The position numbers and the translations under genes are program-made. From Phialocephala subalpina (lineage: Eukaryota; Ascomycota; Leotiomycetes; Helotiales; Mollisiaceae), in the NCBI GenBank assembly GCA_900073065.1, contig FJOG01000012.1, forward strand, positions 295,126 to 359,125: DNA of 64,000 bases. The letters run 5' to 3'. Positions 44,781 to 56,723 of the stretch are shown here, piece by piece. Position 1 is the first letter of the stretch. Each line of letters starts with the position of its first letter. The notes under the pieces were generated by a model. That model did no database searches and was not told where the DNA came from. It worked only from the letters and a program-made list of their open reading frames with translations.

Positions 44781-45255
44781 NNNNNNNNNNNNNNNNNNNN
44801 NNNNNNNNNNNNNNNNNNNNNNNNNNNNNNNNNNNNNNNNNNNNNNNNNNNNNNNNNNNNNNNNNNNNNNNNNNNNNNNNNNNNNNNNNNNNNNNNNNNN
44901 NNNNNNNNNNNNNNNNNNNNNNNNNNNNNNNNNNNNNNNNNNNNNNNNNNNNNNNNNNNNNNNNNNNNNNNNNNNNNNNNNNNNNNNNNNNNNNNNNNNN
45001 NNNNNNNNNNNNNNNNNNNNNNNNNNNNNNNNNNNNNNNNNNNNNNNNNNNNNNNNNNNNNNNNNNNNNNNNNNNNNNNNNNNNNNNNNNNNNNNNNNNN
45101 NNNNNNNNNNNNNNNNNNNNNNNNNNNNNNNNNNNNNNNNNNNNNNNNNNNNNNNNNNNNNNNNNNNNNNNNNNNNNNNNNNNNNNNNNNNNNNNNNNNN
45201 NNNNNNNNNNNNNNNNNNNNNNNNNNNNNNNNNNNNNNNNNNNNNNNNNNNNNNN
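44781..45255. other. Assembly gap (475 N)
   Basis: Continuous N between the NmrA-like gene and the seven-TM gene, which converge here. No proposed exon is cut. Confidence 0.99.
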
Positions 45256-45489
45256 GTCCAGCCCAACCCGACCGAACCAAAAACATGTGGGTATTGTGCA
45301 AAGAAACCGAAATGTATGCATGTCCCAAACCAATTTATGCCGAACTCCCTTTCCTCGCAGCTCAAAGGCGAGACCGCTCTTCCTATTCGACGAGCATTCC
45401 ATGCCACTACCATTCATTACCCAATCATACATTGACGCCGAGCACTTCGTATGGTCGATGTATTGTTGGCTCCAAGCCGATTCGCCTTT

Positions 45490-46590
45490 CTACCACTTGC
45501 TGAATCTGCTCTGCTGGTTTCCCCAGAACGGATTCGGTTGGAATGAGCTCCGTACCACACCCCCTTTACCATCACCGAGCAATATGGCAGACTCGTCGTC
45601 CGAGGTCGCCGCCACTGGAGAAGGAACATTCATCTCCCCTACCACAAACATCAGCCATATCCACATGCCAAGATGGGGCAACATACCTCTCATAATCTCC
45701 ACCGCAGAAATCAATGGCAAAATAAGCAGTAACAACGTCAACAACTGCCCAAAATTCCAAGCCTTCTCCCCCTCATCACTTAACGGCACACTCGGACTCC
45801 CAAACGCTTGGCTCACCAAAATAACCCTCACCGCAGCCGCCGTCCCAATCGCCACCAAACTCAACAGTCCCAGCAACTGAACCAACTTAATCCACCTCGC
45901 ATTATTGATATGCAGATACCAGATCCCGAGCGCGAAGAAGATACACTGCCCGGCAATCACAGCAATTGTCCCGGCAATCGATATCCCAGCATTACTCGGC
46001 GCACCCCTACTCTCAACTTCCCAAACACAAGCAATCGGCAACGTAGGTTGCAAATTCTTCATGACCTGCATCAAGACGAATATCCCGCTCGTACAGCTCA
46101 GTACCAGATTAACGAACATAAAGAATTGTCTTAACCATCTAAGGACCCAATCTCTCTTAAAATCATTCACCAGCGCAAACAAAGTCGAGATATGGGTCGC
46201 AGTCGAAAGAAGGGATAACATCCAAATAATGAAAAAATGATACGAGACCATTGATTTCATTTTTGCCAGTCCGACGCATTGGATGCCGATGCCGGTGATG
46301 ACTTGCTGATCTGAGAGCGAGAGGAGGAGTTTTCGGATTACTTTTGCTTCTTTTTGGAGGCGCATTTCGTGGAAGATGATTATTGCGGAAAAGAGCAATG
46401 AGATACCGGCGGTGATGATGAATGAGAGTAACACCTGTTGTTGGTGATAAGTGTCAGCGAGGGGCAATGCGGGGGATCGCCGGAATGGAAAAGGTGAGGA
46501 TATATTTAGTCTTACCCCTGCACCAGCCACGCCTGCATCGGTGGCGGTCTCGGTAGGAACATCGCTGCAGTTGAACGTGAAGTTCGACAT
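45490..46590 (-). CDS. Seven-transmembrane fungal protein, unknown role
   Basis: Two exons (46590-46516 and 46434-45490) give 339 residues; the intron is open in frame and could be mistaken for coding. A short outer N-terminus with two possible N-glycosylation sites and one Cys (MSNFTFNCSDV) is followed by seven hydrophobic segments, among them VLLSFIITAGISLLFSAIII, FFIIWMLSLLSTATHISTLF, FFMFVNLVLSCTSGIFVLM and LGMWIWLMFVVGEMN. LLLSLSDQQVITGIGIQ after TM1 is characteristic of a Pezizomycotina-specific family with GPCR-like topology. The C-terminal tail is short and acidic. No ligand or G-protein motif is evident, so a receptor role is only a possibility. Confidence 0.8.
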   Translation of the reverse strand: MSNFTFNCSDVPTETATDAGVAGAGVRLNISSPFPFRRSPALPLADTYHQQQVLLSFIITAGISLLFSAIIIFHEMRLQKEAKVIRKLLLSLSDQQVITGIGIQCVGLAKMKSMVSYHFFIIWMLSLLSTATHISTLFALVNDFKRDWVLRWLRQFFMFVNLVLSCTSGIFVLMQVMKNLQPTLPIACVWEVESRGAPSNAGISIAGTIAVIAGQCIFFALGIWYLHINNARWIKLVQLLGLLSLVAIGTAAAVRVILVSQAFGSPSVPLSDEGEKAWNFGQLLTLLLLILPLISAVEIMRGMLPHLGMWIWLMFVVGEMNVPSPVAATSDDESAILLGDGKGGVVRSSFQPNPFWGNQQSRFSKW

Positions 46591-48995
46591 CTTTCTCGAT
46601 CTCTGAATTCAAAGGAAAGATGGAATTCGGAAATGCGACGGAGAGAAATAACAAAAAGAGAGGAACGTAAGAATGACGAGAGAGCGCAGCGCCTGAGATT
46701 ATGATCATCCAAGCCGTCAGACATGGTCTTGACCAGGTTGCTGTGGCTGAGCACCTGGAAGCGATTCGCGTCGGGACTTCGTGCGCGAGTGGGGGTAAGG
46801 ATGTTTCTCATGCGTCGACTAAGCGCCCTCTATTTGCGACGAAGATTGGCGATGCGCTGGAGATTATTCAGGTTTCGTGGATCGTGAGGCAAACCAATGA
46901 TTTTGACGTGTTGAAGATGTTCTGGGTTGGGATGAAGCGAGCGCCACTGTGTGTGTTCGAGAAGGTCTGGTACCTAACACGTGATCCAGGGGTAGAAACG
47001 CCCGGAGAAACACAAAAGGCCAGCGACCTCTGAGTTAGAATATCTTACTCGTTGATGGAAGGCTGAGGTCCTGTATCAGTACCGTTTGGTACGGCATCGG
47101 GTAACAAGTTCGTTATTGTTGCACAAGAAGTTTGTGATATCTTCCGAAGTGATACAGAGGCATGAAAACCAGTGTGGTTGGCCGCGATTCTTCACCACGT
47201 CAAACGGAATATTGAGACAAAAACATATTACTACCGGACTCAAGCTATCCGAAAGACTTCACTACTGTCGCCAAAGAGTCGAACGAGATATCGAGGATCA
47301 AAAGTTGACCGACCTAGCATAGCACGTGATTCAATCTTGGGCCCTCAAAATCTCCTCTTTCGGCCAGTCCCACTCTCTTACTCCGCACCTTTACGGACCT
47401 CGCGATCTACCGATTGTAGGCGTGGCGCCCTCCTAGCCCGAAACCCAAAGGGAGGTGGGCTTAATCTCACTCACGTTTGAGAAGTTCGAGCAGTGCTGTC
47501 TTAATATTACTGAGCATGCGGGCGCCACTAGCCCTATAGAGCGTAGTGCCTTCGCTTAAACAAGTCCAGTGATATTTCAACTCAGAGGTACTCTTTCTGA
47601 TCTTCCCTGTAGTTTTCGTCGTAACCCCTTCACAAGGTTTCGGGCATATAAATTTAAATAACCACTTCTTTTCCATCGCCAACAGAAAACACTAGTCCTG
47701 GATCACCAGAACGAGCTACCTGTCCGCTCAGGCTAGAAATAGCTATTCGAATTAGACGGATTGTGTCACCTTCCACCCCCCTCCTCGAAAGTAAATCCTT
47801 CAGCAACTAGGGTTTCTTACACCGGCACCCCTCGGGATGCCGGTAGTTCTTTTGCCCTTTCCTCTCATTTCTTATGCTCGGAAAGGAGGGGCCTTTTCTT
47901 TTTTTCTTTTTTTCTTTCTCTTTACGATTGCTTTGCGGGTGAGTTTCGCTACTCGTCGGCCCATGGATTAGTTTTGTAAGGGGATAATTCATGTTTTTTA
48001 GGGTCGCCTCGCAATAGTCGGCTTAGAAAACACTCAAACAACGCAATAACTCTCTTATAGTCGACGAGTATGTGTGAAGAAACCTGAGAATCCACAGGTT
48101 TAGACCGTTTTATGTTTCCTTCTCTTGCATAGATTCATATCTTCAATTTTCTCTCTTTACTTTGGTCTTTTCCTGCTTTCCCCACATCTCGTCAAAAGAA
48201 GTGTAGCCATATCTAGTGCTATATTGAAGCTTGAAGAAGACGATGACGACGATACCTTAGGCAGGACCTAGACTACTGTCATGTGATCACTTAAGTTTCA
48301 GCGGCGGCAACGTTGCCCTTTGGTTTTTATTTTCTGTTAGTCAAAAGTTCAAGCTACGAAATTCTGAGCACCTTTTGTACCTTCTCTCTTAGGAAATTAG
48401 TATATCTTGTCAGCTGCCGAATCTCGCGGGTCACGTTTTTGATCACATGCTACATACTCGTTGCAGGCTCAATCTTGAATTACTATTAGACATTTGAATG
48501 TTGAGCAATTTTGTGTGGCTCTTTTGACCTTTTGAGTCTACGTGTCGTGTTGCTGTGTTCGTTTATCATTGGCTGAGCAAAGACTGGGACAGAGCCACTG
48601 AGGCTGCCCTCCACTCAACGAGAATCTCGCGAAATAATATTTCCGCTCCTCCACAACATCACGGTCCCGACAACGCTATCAGCCTGATGATACAAACCGC
48701 ATTACTCATAGACCGGTGTGCAGAAAAACGTTGACTCGATCGACAAGATGTTCGGAAGAAGTTGAAAGCTCGCAGAACGACCAAGCCGCCCACCGCATCG
48801 GATCGAGTGCAGGCTGATCGACAGACTTCAGACTCATGGGACCCACCTAATCAGTTGCATAAAGTGAGTGCGAGTTCAAATTTACAAAGTTCTGGTGTCG
48901 GCAGTCCGTGGGTCGTTGTGAACGATGTCGACCAGCACGATAGTCCACCCAGCCTCGTCTCACCGCAGCAGGACCCTAGGCCTCAACAAGAACGT
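46591..48995. other. Long intergenic region
   Basis: About 2.4 kb. Pyrimidine runs (47895-47925) and a mirror pair ACCCCTCGGGATGCCGG stand out near 47830. A frame is open in phase with the following HET gene from 48735, without an ATG, and may hold an unseen 5' coding part of it. No other gene is supported. Confidence 0.45.
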
Positions 48996-50921
48996 ATGGC
49001 AAGCCCGTCAATGCAGTTCTCTGTCCAAACTCTCAACGACCAAAGTCAGCATGACAGTGAAGATGAAAACGAATCTGAGTTTGGAGACGACGAAGCGAAC
49101 GAACTATCAGACACCGTCGACTACAGCCTGATCACAAGGTGGCTCCAATACTGCGAGCAACATCATGGCGATGAATGCAGCCATAGAGAGCTTGAACCAG
49201 ACTTCTCCGTCAAGATGGACATCATTGTTGTCAACGCATGACGGAACTGCCTGGTCAAAGTCACGACCGCAGCCAGGTATCTCGCACTCAGCTATGTTTG
49301 GGGGGCAGTCCCTCAATTTCAAAATTTATCGTCGTTGTGTGAGAGTTTGATGGTTCCTGATGCACTCGCCGCTTATAAAAACTCCATCCCACAAGTCATC
49401 ATCGATGCCATGGATGTGGTCAATTCCCTCGGCGAAAACTACCTTTGGAGCGACTCTTTGTGTATCGTCCAAGACGACGCCGCAGAAAAGCACCATCAAA
49501 TTTCTCATATGGCCATCATCTACAGCAGTACAGTTCTTACGCTGGTAGCAGTTGGAGCTCGTGATGCGAATTCCAATCTTCCTGGTGTTCGACCTCTTAC
49601 CCGATGGCCCAGGGAGAAGCAAAAATCAGATGCGTTCAATCGGCCCTTACGACCAGACCTTGTTCTGAAAGCAATTGATCGAACGGTGTATGTTTCTCGA
49701 GCTTGGACTTTCCAAGAAAGGCATTTGTCTAGGCGGTGTCTGTACTTTCTCGATGAGCAGGTTTATTTCCAATGTCGGATGGAGCTTTGCTGTGAAGAGC
49801 AGTCACCAAGCTTTCTTTCCAGTTTCGTTCCAACTTCACCTCCTGAAATAGGTTTGAGTATCATGTCGAGAGCTCCAGGATGGAGAAAGAGTATAGAACG
49901 GAAAGATTGGGATCGTGGATTTGCATTTTATGCAGAACTCATACAGGAGTACTCGTGGAAAGCTTTGTCCTATCCCGAAGATATCATCAACGCATTTTCA
50001 GGACTTCTCAATGCGTTGGAAACACACTCAGGCTGGAACCTCACACACGGTCTCCCGGAACAAATGATAGACTGGGCACTCCTTTGGATTCCAGTGGGTC
50101 TTCACCAACGCCGGCCTCCACCACGCTCGGGCCAGCTCCTCCAGTTTCCCAGCTGGTCTTGGATTGGGTGGATAGGACCGATCACCTTCAATCTCGCCTA
50201 TGACAATGCGTTATTACCGTTATCTAGCCTTTTAGAAGAAGTGCAATTGGAGACTTTTGAAGAAAACACGACAAACTTCTCTGGTTTACGGCGGGTTATT
50301 CGTGGAAAAATAGACCGAGGTGGTAAACCTTATAAATCAACATTTCTCGAAGCCGAGTTGTTCAACCTTGCGACCGGGAAGGAAGACAGTTCATTACCCG
50401 GAAGCACTTTGCGATTTACCGCTATGACAATCAGTGCCGCCAGCTTTCAGGCCAATGACATTCCTCCCTGGCGATGGAATCCAGATATACACTCTGACAA
50501 GAAAGCAAGAATTGAGCAGAGCGGCGTTTCAATCACATTCAGTACCGGACTTGCTGGCCTATTTCTTGGCCTCAGTCTGGACTTTCTCCGTCGCTACAAG
50601 TGGTCGCACCTCAGATTGGTAGCGATCTCGCGCTCGGAGGTCATAGATGATCAAGATGATATGCCTATAATAATACCAAGTGAAAGTTACCGACATCGCT
50701 GGATCTCAGGAACGCCCGATCAAGTTGACAGTTCTCATATCCCGTTTTGGGAATCATATAGGAAATGGTGCGTTCGTTACAATACAACACCTACAGTACT
50801 TTACAACGTCATGCTTGTCCAGAAGAGAGGTCCCTATTATGAGCGAGTAGCCGTTGGACAAATTGATCAACAGCACTGGGGTGCAGCAAATCCTGTCAAA
50901 GAGACAGTTCTGCTTGTCTGA
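48996..50921 (+). pseudogene. HET-domain protein with in-frame stop
   Basis: One long frame runs through 48996-50921 except for TGA at 49239-49241. Before it is an acidic, low-complexity leader ending FSVKMDIIVVNA. After the stop the frame continues RNCLVKVTTAARYLALSYVW, the classic opening of the HET domain, then NYLWSDSLCIVQDD, MAIIYSSTVLTLVAVGA, SRAWTFQERHLSRRCLYF and a long C-terminal region, about 640 codons in all. HET proteins trigger cell death when unlike hyphae fuse, or serve related self/non-self roles. The stop could come from CGA by one C-to-T change. An intron removing it would also delete the domain's first strand. The start is unsure, because the open frame begins at 48735 without an ATG. 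Confidence 0.8.
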
Positions 50922-51030
50922 ATTCGGGATTCTACGATCATCAATACCGAAGATTGAAATCAGATCTATAATTTTATCATTATCATTAACACATTACCAT
51001 AACATCGCTCCCTCTCTCCACCCCGCCCCC

Positions 51031-52755
51031 TTAAAAACCCTCAAAACTAACAATCGGATCAAAAATCCCACATCCATAATCCGCCACCATTAAGTTCACT
51101 GTCTGTTCCCCCTCTGGCGCTGCCGGCCCTCCCAATTGCCCAAGCTCAAACCCGTTATTACTCCCCAGCTTCGGCCACTTCACCGCCGTCCCCGGATTCT
51201 TCGCAAAATCCGCCCAAAGCCCCTGCACATAAGCACTGAGTCCTTCTTGCTCTGTCGTCGAACCCCCATACAACCCATAAGTCCCAAAAACCTGCGGAAT
51301 CTCACTTGAATGATAAGCCCCCGCCTCCCTAAACTGAGTCTCATTCGGAAAACTCGCATTATAATAATACCTCCAAACATCATATCCCTGCCCCGCCAAA
51401 AAATTCGACAAAGAAGAAGTGGGACAGGTGAATTCTATATCGGTGATTACCTGACTGGCGAAGAGGTAGGTGTCGTTGAGGAGGGAGGAGTATGTATTTA
51501 GCGTTGCGTTTTGGGCGGAGGTGAGGTTGGGGAGGAGGGTGAAGAGGACGGTTGAAGGGTTGATGTAGGGTGGGAGGGTTGGGGAGTCGAGGCCGGCGGC
51601 GGCGGCGAAGACGCGGCCTTCGTTTGCGTTTGTTCCCATGATTATTGGGACATCGGCGAATTGCTTTGAGAGGATGTTGGGACGGATATCTGTTGTTGAT
51701 GTTACGTGGTCGTTTGATGGTGGGAAATCTAGGGCGGAGGTGGAGATGTAGGTTGTTATCTCTTCAGCTGATACTTGTTGGAGGCAAGTTAATGGCGCAG
51801 GAGAGGTATCGCATTTGAAGTTCTTGAGAGTTTGTTGGTAGAGCGTTAATCCGGAGCCGGTGAACATGGTTGCTTGGGATTCTAGGATAGCTGCGCGGAA
51901 GGGTAGAGGTGCGGGAGGCTGGGCTAGAAGTTGTTTGACTGACCAGCCGCCTGCTGATTCGCCGAATATGGTGACTTGAGATGGATCTCCTCCGAATTGA
52001 GCGATGTTATCTTGGACCCATTGGAGAGCGAGGCGTTGGTCGAGATAGCCGGCGTTCTGTTGACCAACGGGGATTTCTGGGGAATTTGAGAAGCCGAAAA
52101 TATTGGTTCTGTAGTTGAATGTAACGATCAAGACGTCTTGAAACCCGGCAAATACGGATCCATTGTAAGTGGCCAATGAGCCACTGCCAAACTGCAAATC
52201 GCCCTAGACATTGTCAGTAGACATCTGAGAAATTTGGGGGCTACATACTCCGAAGATCCAGAATAACACTGGCTTCTTGTTGGTTGTCAAAGCATCGGTG
52301 GGAGCATAGACGTTCAAGTATAGGCAGTCCTCGCTGCTTTCTAGAGGTGGGCCTCCTGGATTGCCAAAGGTTTTGTTTATGAAGTCGGCTGTTGGAGCTG
52401 GACATGATTAGCAGGAATACTGATGTGTACCAACGTAGAACTCACATTTGAATTGCTGGTAACATGCTGGGGGTAGCTTTGTTGCTTGTAACGGCGAAGA
52501 CCATGCTGTGGGAGCTGCTGGGGGTTGGAAGCGCGCAGTTCCTGTCGGAGGAGCTGCGAATGGAATGCCTAAATAGTTGTGTACCGTAGCTGTCGATGTT
52601 GACGCCGAGACAACTGAGATCTCGAACCCTACTACAACTCCTGAATTTATTGTTACCGTTGGACTTCCGGTAGCAGCTGCTGCGTCGAGCGGAAGAGCAT
52701 TCACACTTGTGAGGAGTGTTGCAGCTGCTGCAAGGTACTGGTAGATACGCGTCAT
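51031..52755 (-). CDS. Secreted type-B carboxylesterase/lipase
   Basis: Three exons (52755-52446, 52397-52249, 52203-51031) give 543 residues, the normal length of fungal type-B esterases. A signal peptide (MTRIYQYLAAAATLLTSVNA) is followed by HNYLGIPFAAPPTGTARF, ESSEDCLYLNVYAP and the oxyanion-hole region WIFGGDLQFGSG. The serine elbow is FGESAGGWS; NANEGRVFAA supplies the acid residue and AYHSSEIPQVFG the catalytic His. Several Asn-X-Thr/Ser sites suggest glycosylation. The enzyme should hydrolyse esters outside the cell; the substrate is unknown. The gene converges on the HET gene, with 110 bases between stops. Confidence 0.92.
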
Positions 52756-54048
52756 TGCGACCTTGAAGCTGTTTACTCGAGCTCTGACAAACTTGATCGA
52801 ATGCAACAAAAACGACAGGAGGCCACAAACAATGGTCAAGTGCGAGGAAGAGGAGACAAGATAGAAACCAAGAGAAGAACGGACAGACAACCAAGATTGT
52901 ATGTCGAAAATTGTACTACCAGCTCCAAGCTCCAACAGCACCCATACCATCATTCCCACCTTCCTCAGCCCATCAACTTTCACAAGCTTCGCTCATCATA
53001 CCTTTCCTAGTGTTGCCGTACGAAGCTCTTCTAGTGCTCTCTAGGTCATAGAAGCTAGATCCTAGCTCATGCATATCCAGCATTTGTCAACATGCAAGGG
53101 CTTGTTGACATCGGACGAGGTTTTTCCCGTTGCCATCTGGTAGAAATTTGGTAGAGCTCGGTAGAGCTAGGTGAGGTCGTGAGCAAGCTATGCCGAAATG
53201 AAATAGTGATGCGAGAAAATGGAGGCGGCTCCAGAGCGAACAGGGTTTAGTGAAAGATTGACTTTCCTGCATGCGGGGGATTTGCATTCTCCCCGCAGAG
53301 GAAATCGGCAGCTTCTTCCATCGCGTGCTCGTATTTATCGGGTGCTCAGGCCGAGGCAAAAACGTTGAAGACAGAATAAAACGGGAGCGCCAGCACTAGT
53401 CCATGATTCGTTGTGCTTGGCCACGCCTCGAAAGCTCGTCCCGGAATTCGGGATGTTGGACACGGGGACGCGATGGTCGTTGTTGTACAATGGCTGGAAA
53501 ACGAATTGGAATCTTTCTAGGCCATAGAGGAACACAAGCTCGTGGTGCGCCATTCATTCGAGATATCCTTGTTTCTCGCGATGTTTTCTATCGAAGGTGA
53601 CAACCTGGGCGAGTTGCACAGACATCATCTGGTGTCAAGGTTCATTCGATGGCTTTATATGCCCAAGAAATGCATGCTCTGCCTGTAGGATTCCTGATGC
53701 CTTGAAATGTGCGAAAATGATGTGTGCCGAAATCGGCCAAGCGCATGGCGCGGATCTGGGCTCGATATTGTCCCGCTTCGAACAGTCCTCGTATTCTGAG
53801 TGTCCCGCCGGCGACAAAGCATCGAGATGGCCTTTCAGGTCTCAACGACGAGCACGTCTGGTAGATGAATCCATGGACGTGGAGGGCTTAATGTCCTACG
53901 AGTCTTGTAAATATCGGGCCACCATTCGTCCCGATGTCTGCACCTCAAGATTGGGATTGATCCTTCTGGGAGAGGCTTGTAGTATTTTGCTTCTTCCAGT
54001 CCGCCATTCTTGTCTTTATATATCTTGTGCCAAAGTATTTTGGTGTGT
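52756..54048. other. Intergenic region
   Basis: About 1.3 kb between the esterase start and the BTB gene stop, both minus strand. It should contain the esterase promoter. Small frames on both strands have no domain match. Confidence 0.45.
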
Positions 54049-55711
54049 TCATCGGAAGCTTCCTGTTGTTCGTTGGGCAGCTGCTTGTCTTTGAGATCGA
54101 GGGATACTTTCGTGGGCAAGAACTTTGTTCCAAGTCACTGGACCATCTTCGTCAAGGAAGTAGCCATACCATTCGAAAATAGTGTTGCGCCACTCCTTTA
54201 TCATGCGTTCAAAAAAGTTGGCGAGACTCTCTATTATAATGATGCCATCCGCAGCTTCGGTCCAGAGCCGATCGAGTTCTCTCTTTAGGCGGACGTCGTC
54301 TTCAGATGTCCACAATTCCCACACGGTGTCTGGAAGGGTAAAATTTTCTGGACCTTCCTGATTTGGGATATCCTCTGCCGTGGATCTGTATGTGAAAGCA
54401 CAAGAGTTAGCAGACGTTTCCATGCATGGGAAGCAGTGACTGTGGCGAGAATCCCTGCCCTACCCGGACAACTAGGGTTTGCTCTGAGAATGTGACATAC
54501 TTGTGATCTGCTTTTCCCTTGTCCATGGAGAGAGTTGCGTCTACTTCTTCGGCGGTTGATGTCCAGGACGTCCACAAAGTTCCTGGGAGCGCAAGATCTG
54601 CTTCGGGAACTTGCTCTGATGGGCAGGTCCATTCTTCCCATAAGACTAATCCTCTGGACTTGGAAACAAGAATCTCTGGAATACTGTTCATCGAAATTTC
54701 AGTCAACACTTCTTTCAAAAATTTAGCGAGCCGATGTGCTAAAGTCAATAGGACATTCAAAAAATTTGTTGGGGAAACACGCTCGGGAGATGGAACGTAC
54801 TCGTCATGTCTTGTCTCATCAGCTACATCATTGAACGTGTCGTAGATCATGCTCCACGGAATGTTGCCCTCATCAGCCAATTTCCAAAGTTCAGGGAACG
54901 CAATGCCGCCTTTCTGAATAGTGTTGGCCAAGGCCCAATATAAAAAGTAGCACAGCATACTTTTCTCATTCGTCTGCTCATAAAATTTGCCAAACGCGTT
55001 TAGAGACAAAATCGAAGTATGATCGAAGTGAACATGCATAAGAATGTTCATAGCGTTATTTTGTAGCCTAGGAAGCATGAGCATATCTGCAAGTGCCTGG
55101 ACACTGTGAGCATTAGCAGAAGGACCCACGAGCGTCGGGATACGGGGCACTCAAAGGGCTAAAATGACTGGCCCATAAGTCGCAGATTACATCGTGTAAA
55201 TCATCACCCTTATTCTTCATGAGACCGTGAAGATTTTGAGAGTACAGCCAGACCTGGAACATATGGAACGCTTCCCCAGAAAAGTCTGGAAGCCTCATTT
55301 TGCTACCATGGCCAGCGTAGACGCTATCGAACATGACTTTGAGTACTTGCGAATAGTGACAAACATAATTCATACGCAGAGTGAAGAGCTGTTTCTCAGT
55401 GCCAACTTCGAATGTGATCATTTCGGTGCCACTATAAGCAGTGTTAGTCTCAATGCCCAGACTGGTATCGGAAAATTCGGCTTACAATTGCTCTGGCCGG
55501 GTTTCAATCGGCACAAACTCGTGGTCACTGAGTACTAACTAGCTCACATATCTTCTTGAATAGGCATTGACAGATCTTACCGAGTGCCCCACACCCAATA
55601 CTTTGGGTCCGCTACCTCAGCCTGAATGTACGCCTTGTTTATTATTTGATGTCTGAATCGATGAGGAAGTCCACACCAGCATGCCGGCCCCGGGTAATTA
55701 CATCGCGGCAT
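54049..55711 (-). CDS. BTB/POZ domain protein, second type
   Basis: Five exons are likely on the minus strand. A first exon from 55711 (MPRCNYPGPACWCGLP, donor GTAAGA after GGCACTCG) joins DHEFVPIETRPEQ. The next holds the BTB start GTEMITFEVGTEKQLFTLR with YVCHYSQVLKVMFDS and MFQVWLYSQNL. After an uncertain junction near 55190-55097 comes ALADMLMLPRLQNNAMNIL. The last exon runs from about 54370 to 54049. The C-terminal half has two related blocks, LPGTLWTSWTS and LPDTVWELWTSEDD, hinting at an internal repeat. The protein shares the BTB fold but little else with the BTB gene at 25-26 kb. The role is presumably as an adaptor; nothing more specific can be said. The first exon and one junction are tentative. 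Confidence 0.68.
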
Positions 55712-56723
55712 GTTGGGTGCAAAACGAGACAGAAAATTATATCGCGATGTGAAGCCTGATATCAGGTCTATACCAATCAGAATAGGATTTCTCGAGAGGG
55801 ACAAAAATGATGATAACGCGATCGATTGTGCTTTCGTGCACTATGCAGGAAATTGGTAAGGCCACACAACAGACAGTGACATCCTTGAATTGTGGTCTCG
55901 ACCGAGCACAATAACTGTTGACTCATACGGTCGACCGAGCAAGAGGAGTCGCTGTACTTGGTAAAGATTCCGCAAGGACCGAGCCGTAGACCAGACTTAG
56001 ACTAAGGCTTCCTCAAAAAACAGTGGCACATCCAGGTATCAGAAGTATGAGACGTTTACTTGAACTGGAAAGAGACATAAATACGATAGGACATAACAGG
56101 ACATGTAGCGATGAGCCAGCGCACTGGGCGTCAAAAAAGTGACCGTGAAGCACCAGTACCTGAAAAGATACCAACGCACAGGTCGTCTGGCACATGCATT
56201 CTTGGGGTAACTGTGTTTGCCACTGAGCTGTGAGAAATCCGGAAAGAAGTAGGTATGGCCTGGTCTCTGAAGCTGGAAAATGGCTTCCAGACAAGCCACT
56301 CACGACCTTGGCGTCGAGTACAAATGTGTCGTTTCCAGCTTCAAATTCAATTCGGGCGCCAAGAGCCCTGTACCATGCCACGCAAGATACGGTATCTGAT
56401 GGACAGCCACTAAAAGTCCAATATCAGGCGACGATCTGTGTGTGGAGTTCATCGAGGAACGCTTCTCAAGCAATTTGAAGAGCGGGTACGGATTTTGACA
56501 AGAAGGCTTGTTTGGGGTTGGAGGAGTGAAAGTCGAAGAGAGTGCTGTACTACTGTCGCAAAAGCGCTAGTGGCCGCTAGCGTATTTTTGAGCTCCAACC
56601 TTGCCGCGTCGACCTCGTCAACCTACAAACAGCCATCCATCGTCAAAGGAACAACCGCGCACACGATCGAGATATCCTCTTGAATACCCTCTCAAAAAAT
56701 ACGAATACACTACCTCCACCATC
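55712..56723. other. Divergent intergenic region
   Basis: About 1 kb between the second BTB gene and RPN5. A 122-codon minus-strand frame at 56013-56381 is unrecognised and not called. The last 60 bases before the RPN5 start are a plausible short leader. Confidence 0.45.

Noticed and set aside
45255..45880. Long plus frames opposite the seven-TM gene
   Set aside because: Shadows of the real minus-strand exon, partly built from N.
46701..47033. 110-codon plus frame upstream of the seven-TM gene
   Set aside because: Overlaps the probable promoter and has no family features.
56013..56381. 122-codon minus frame upstream of RPN5
   Set aside because: No domain and no second exon that makes sense.
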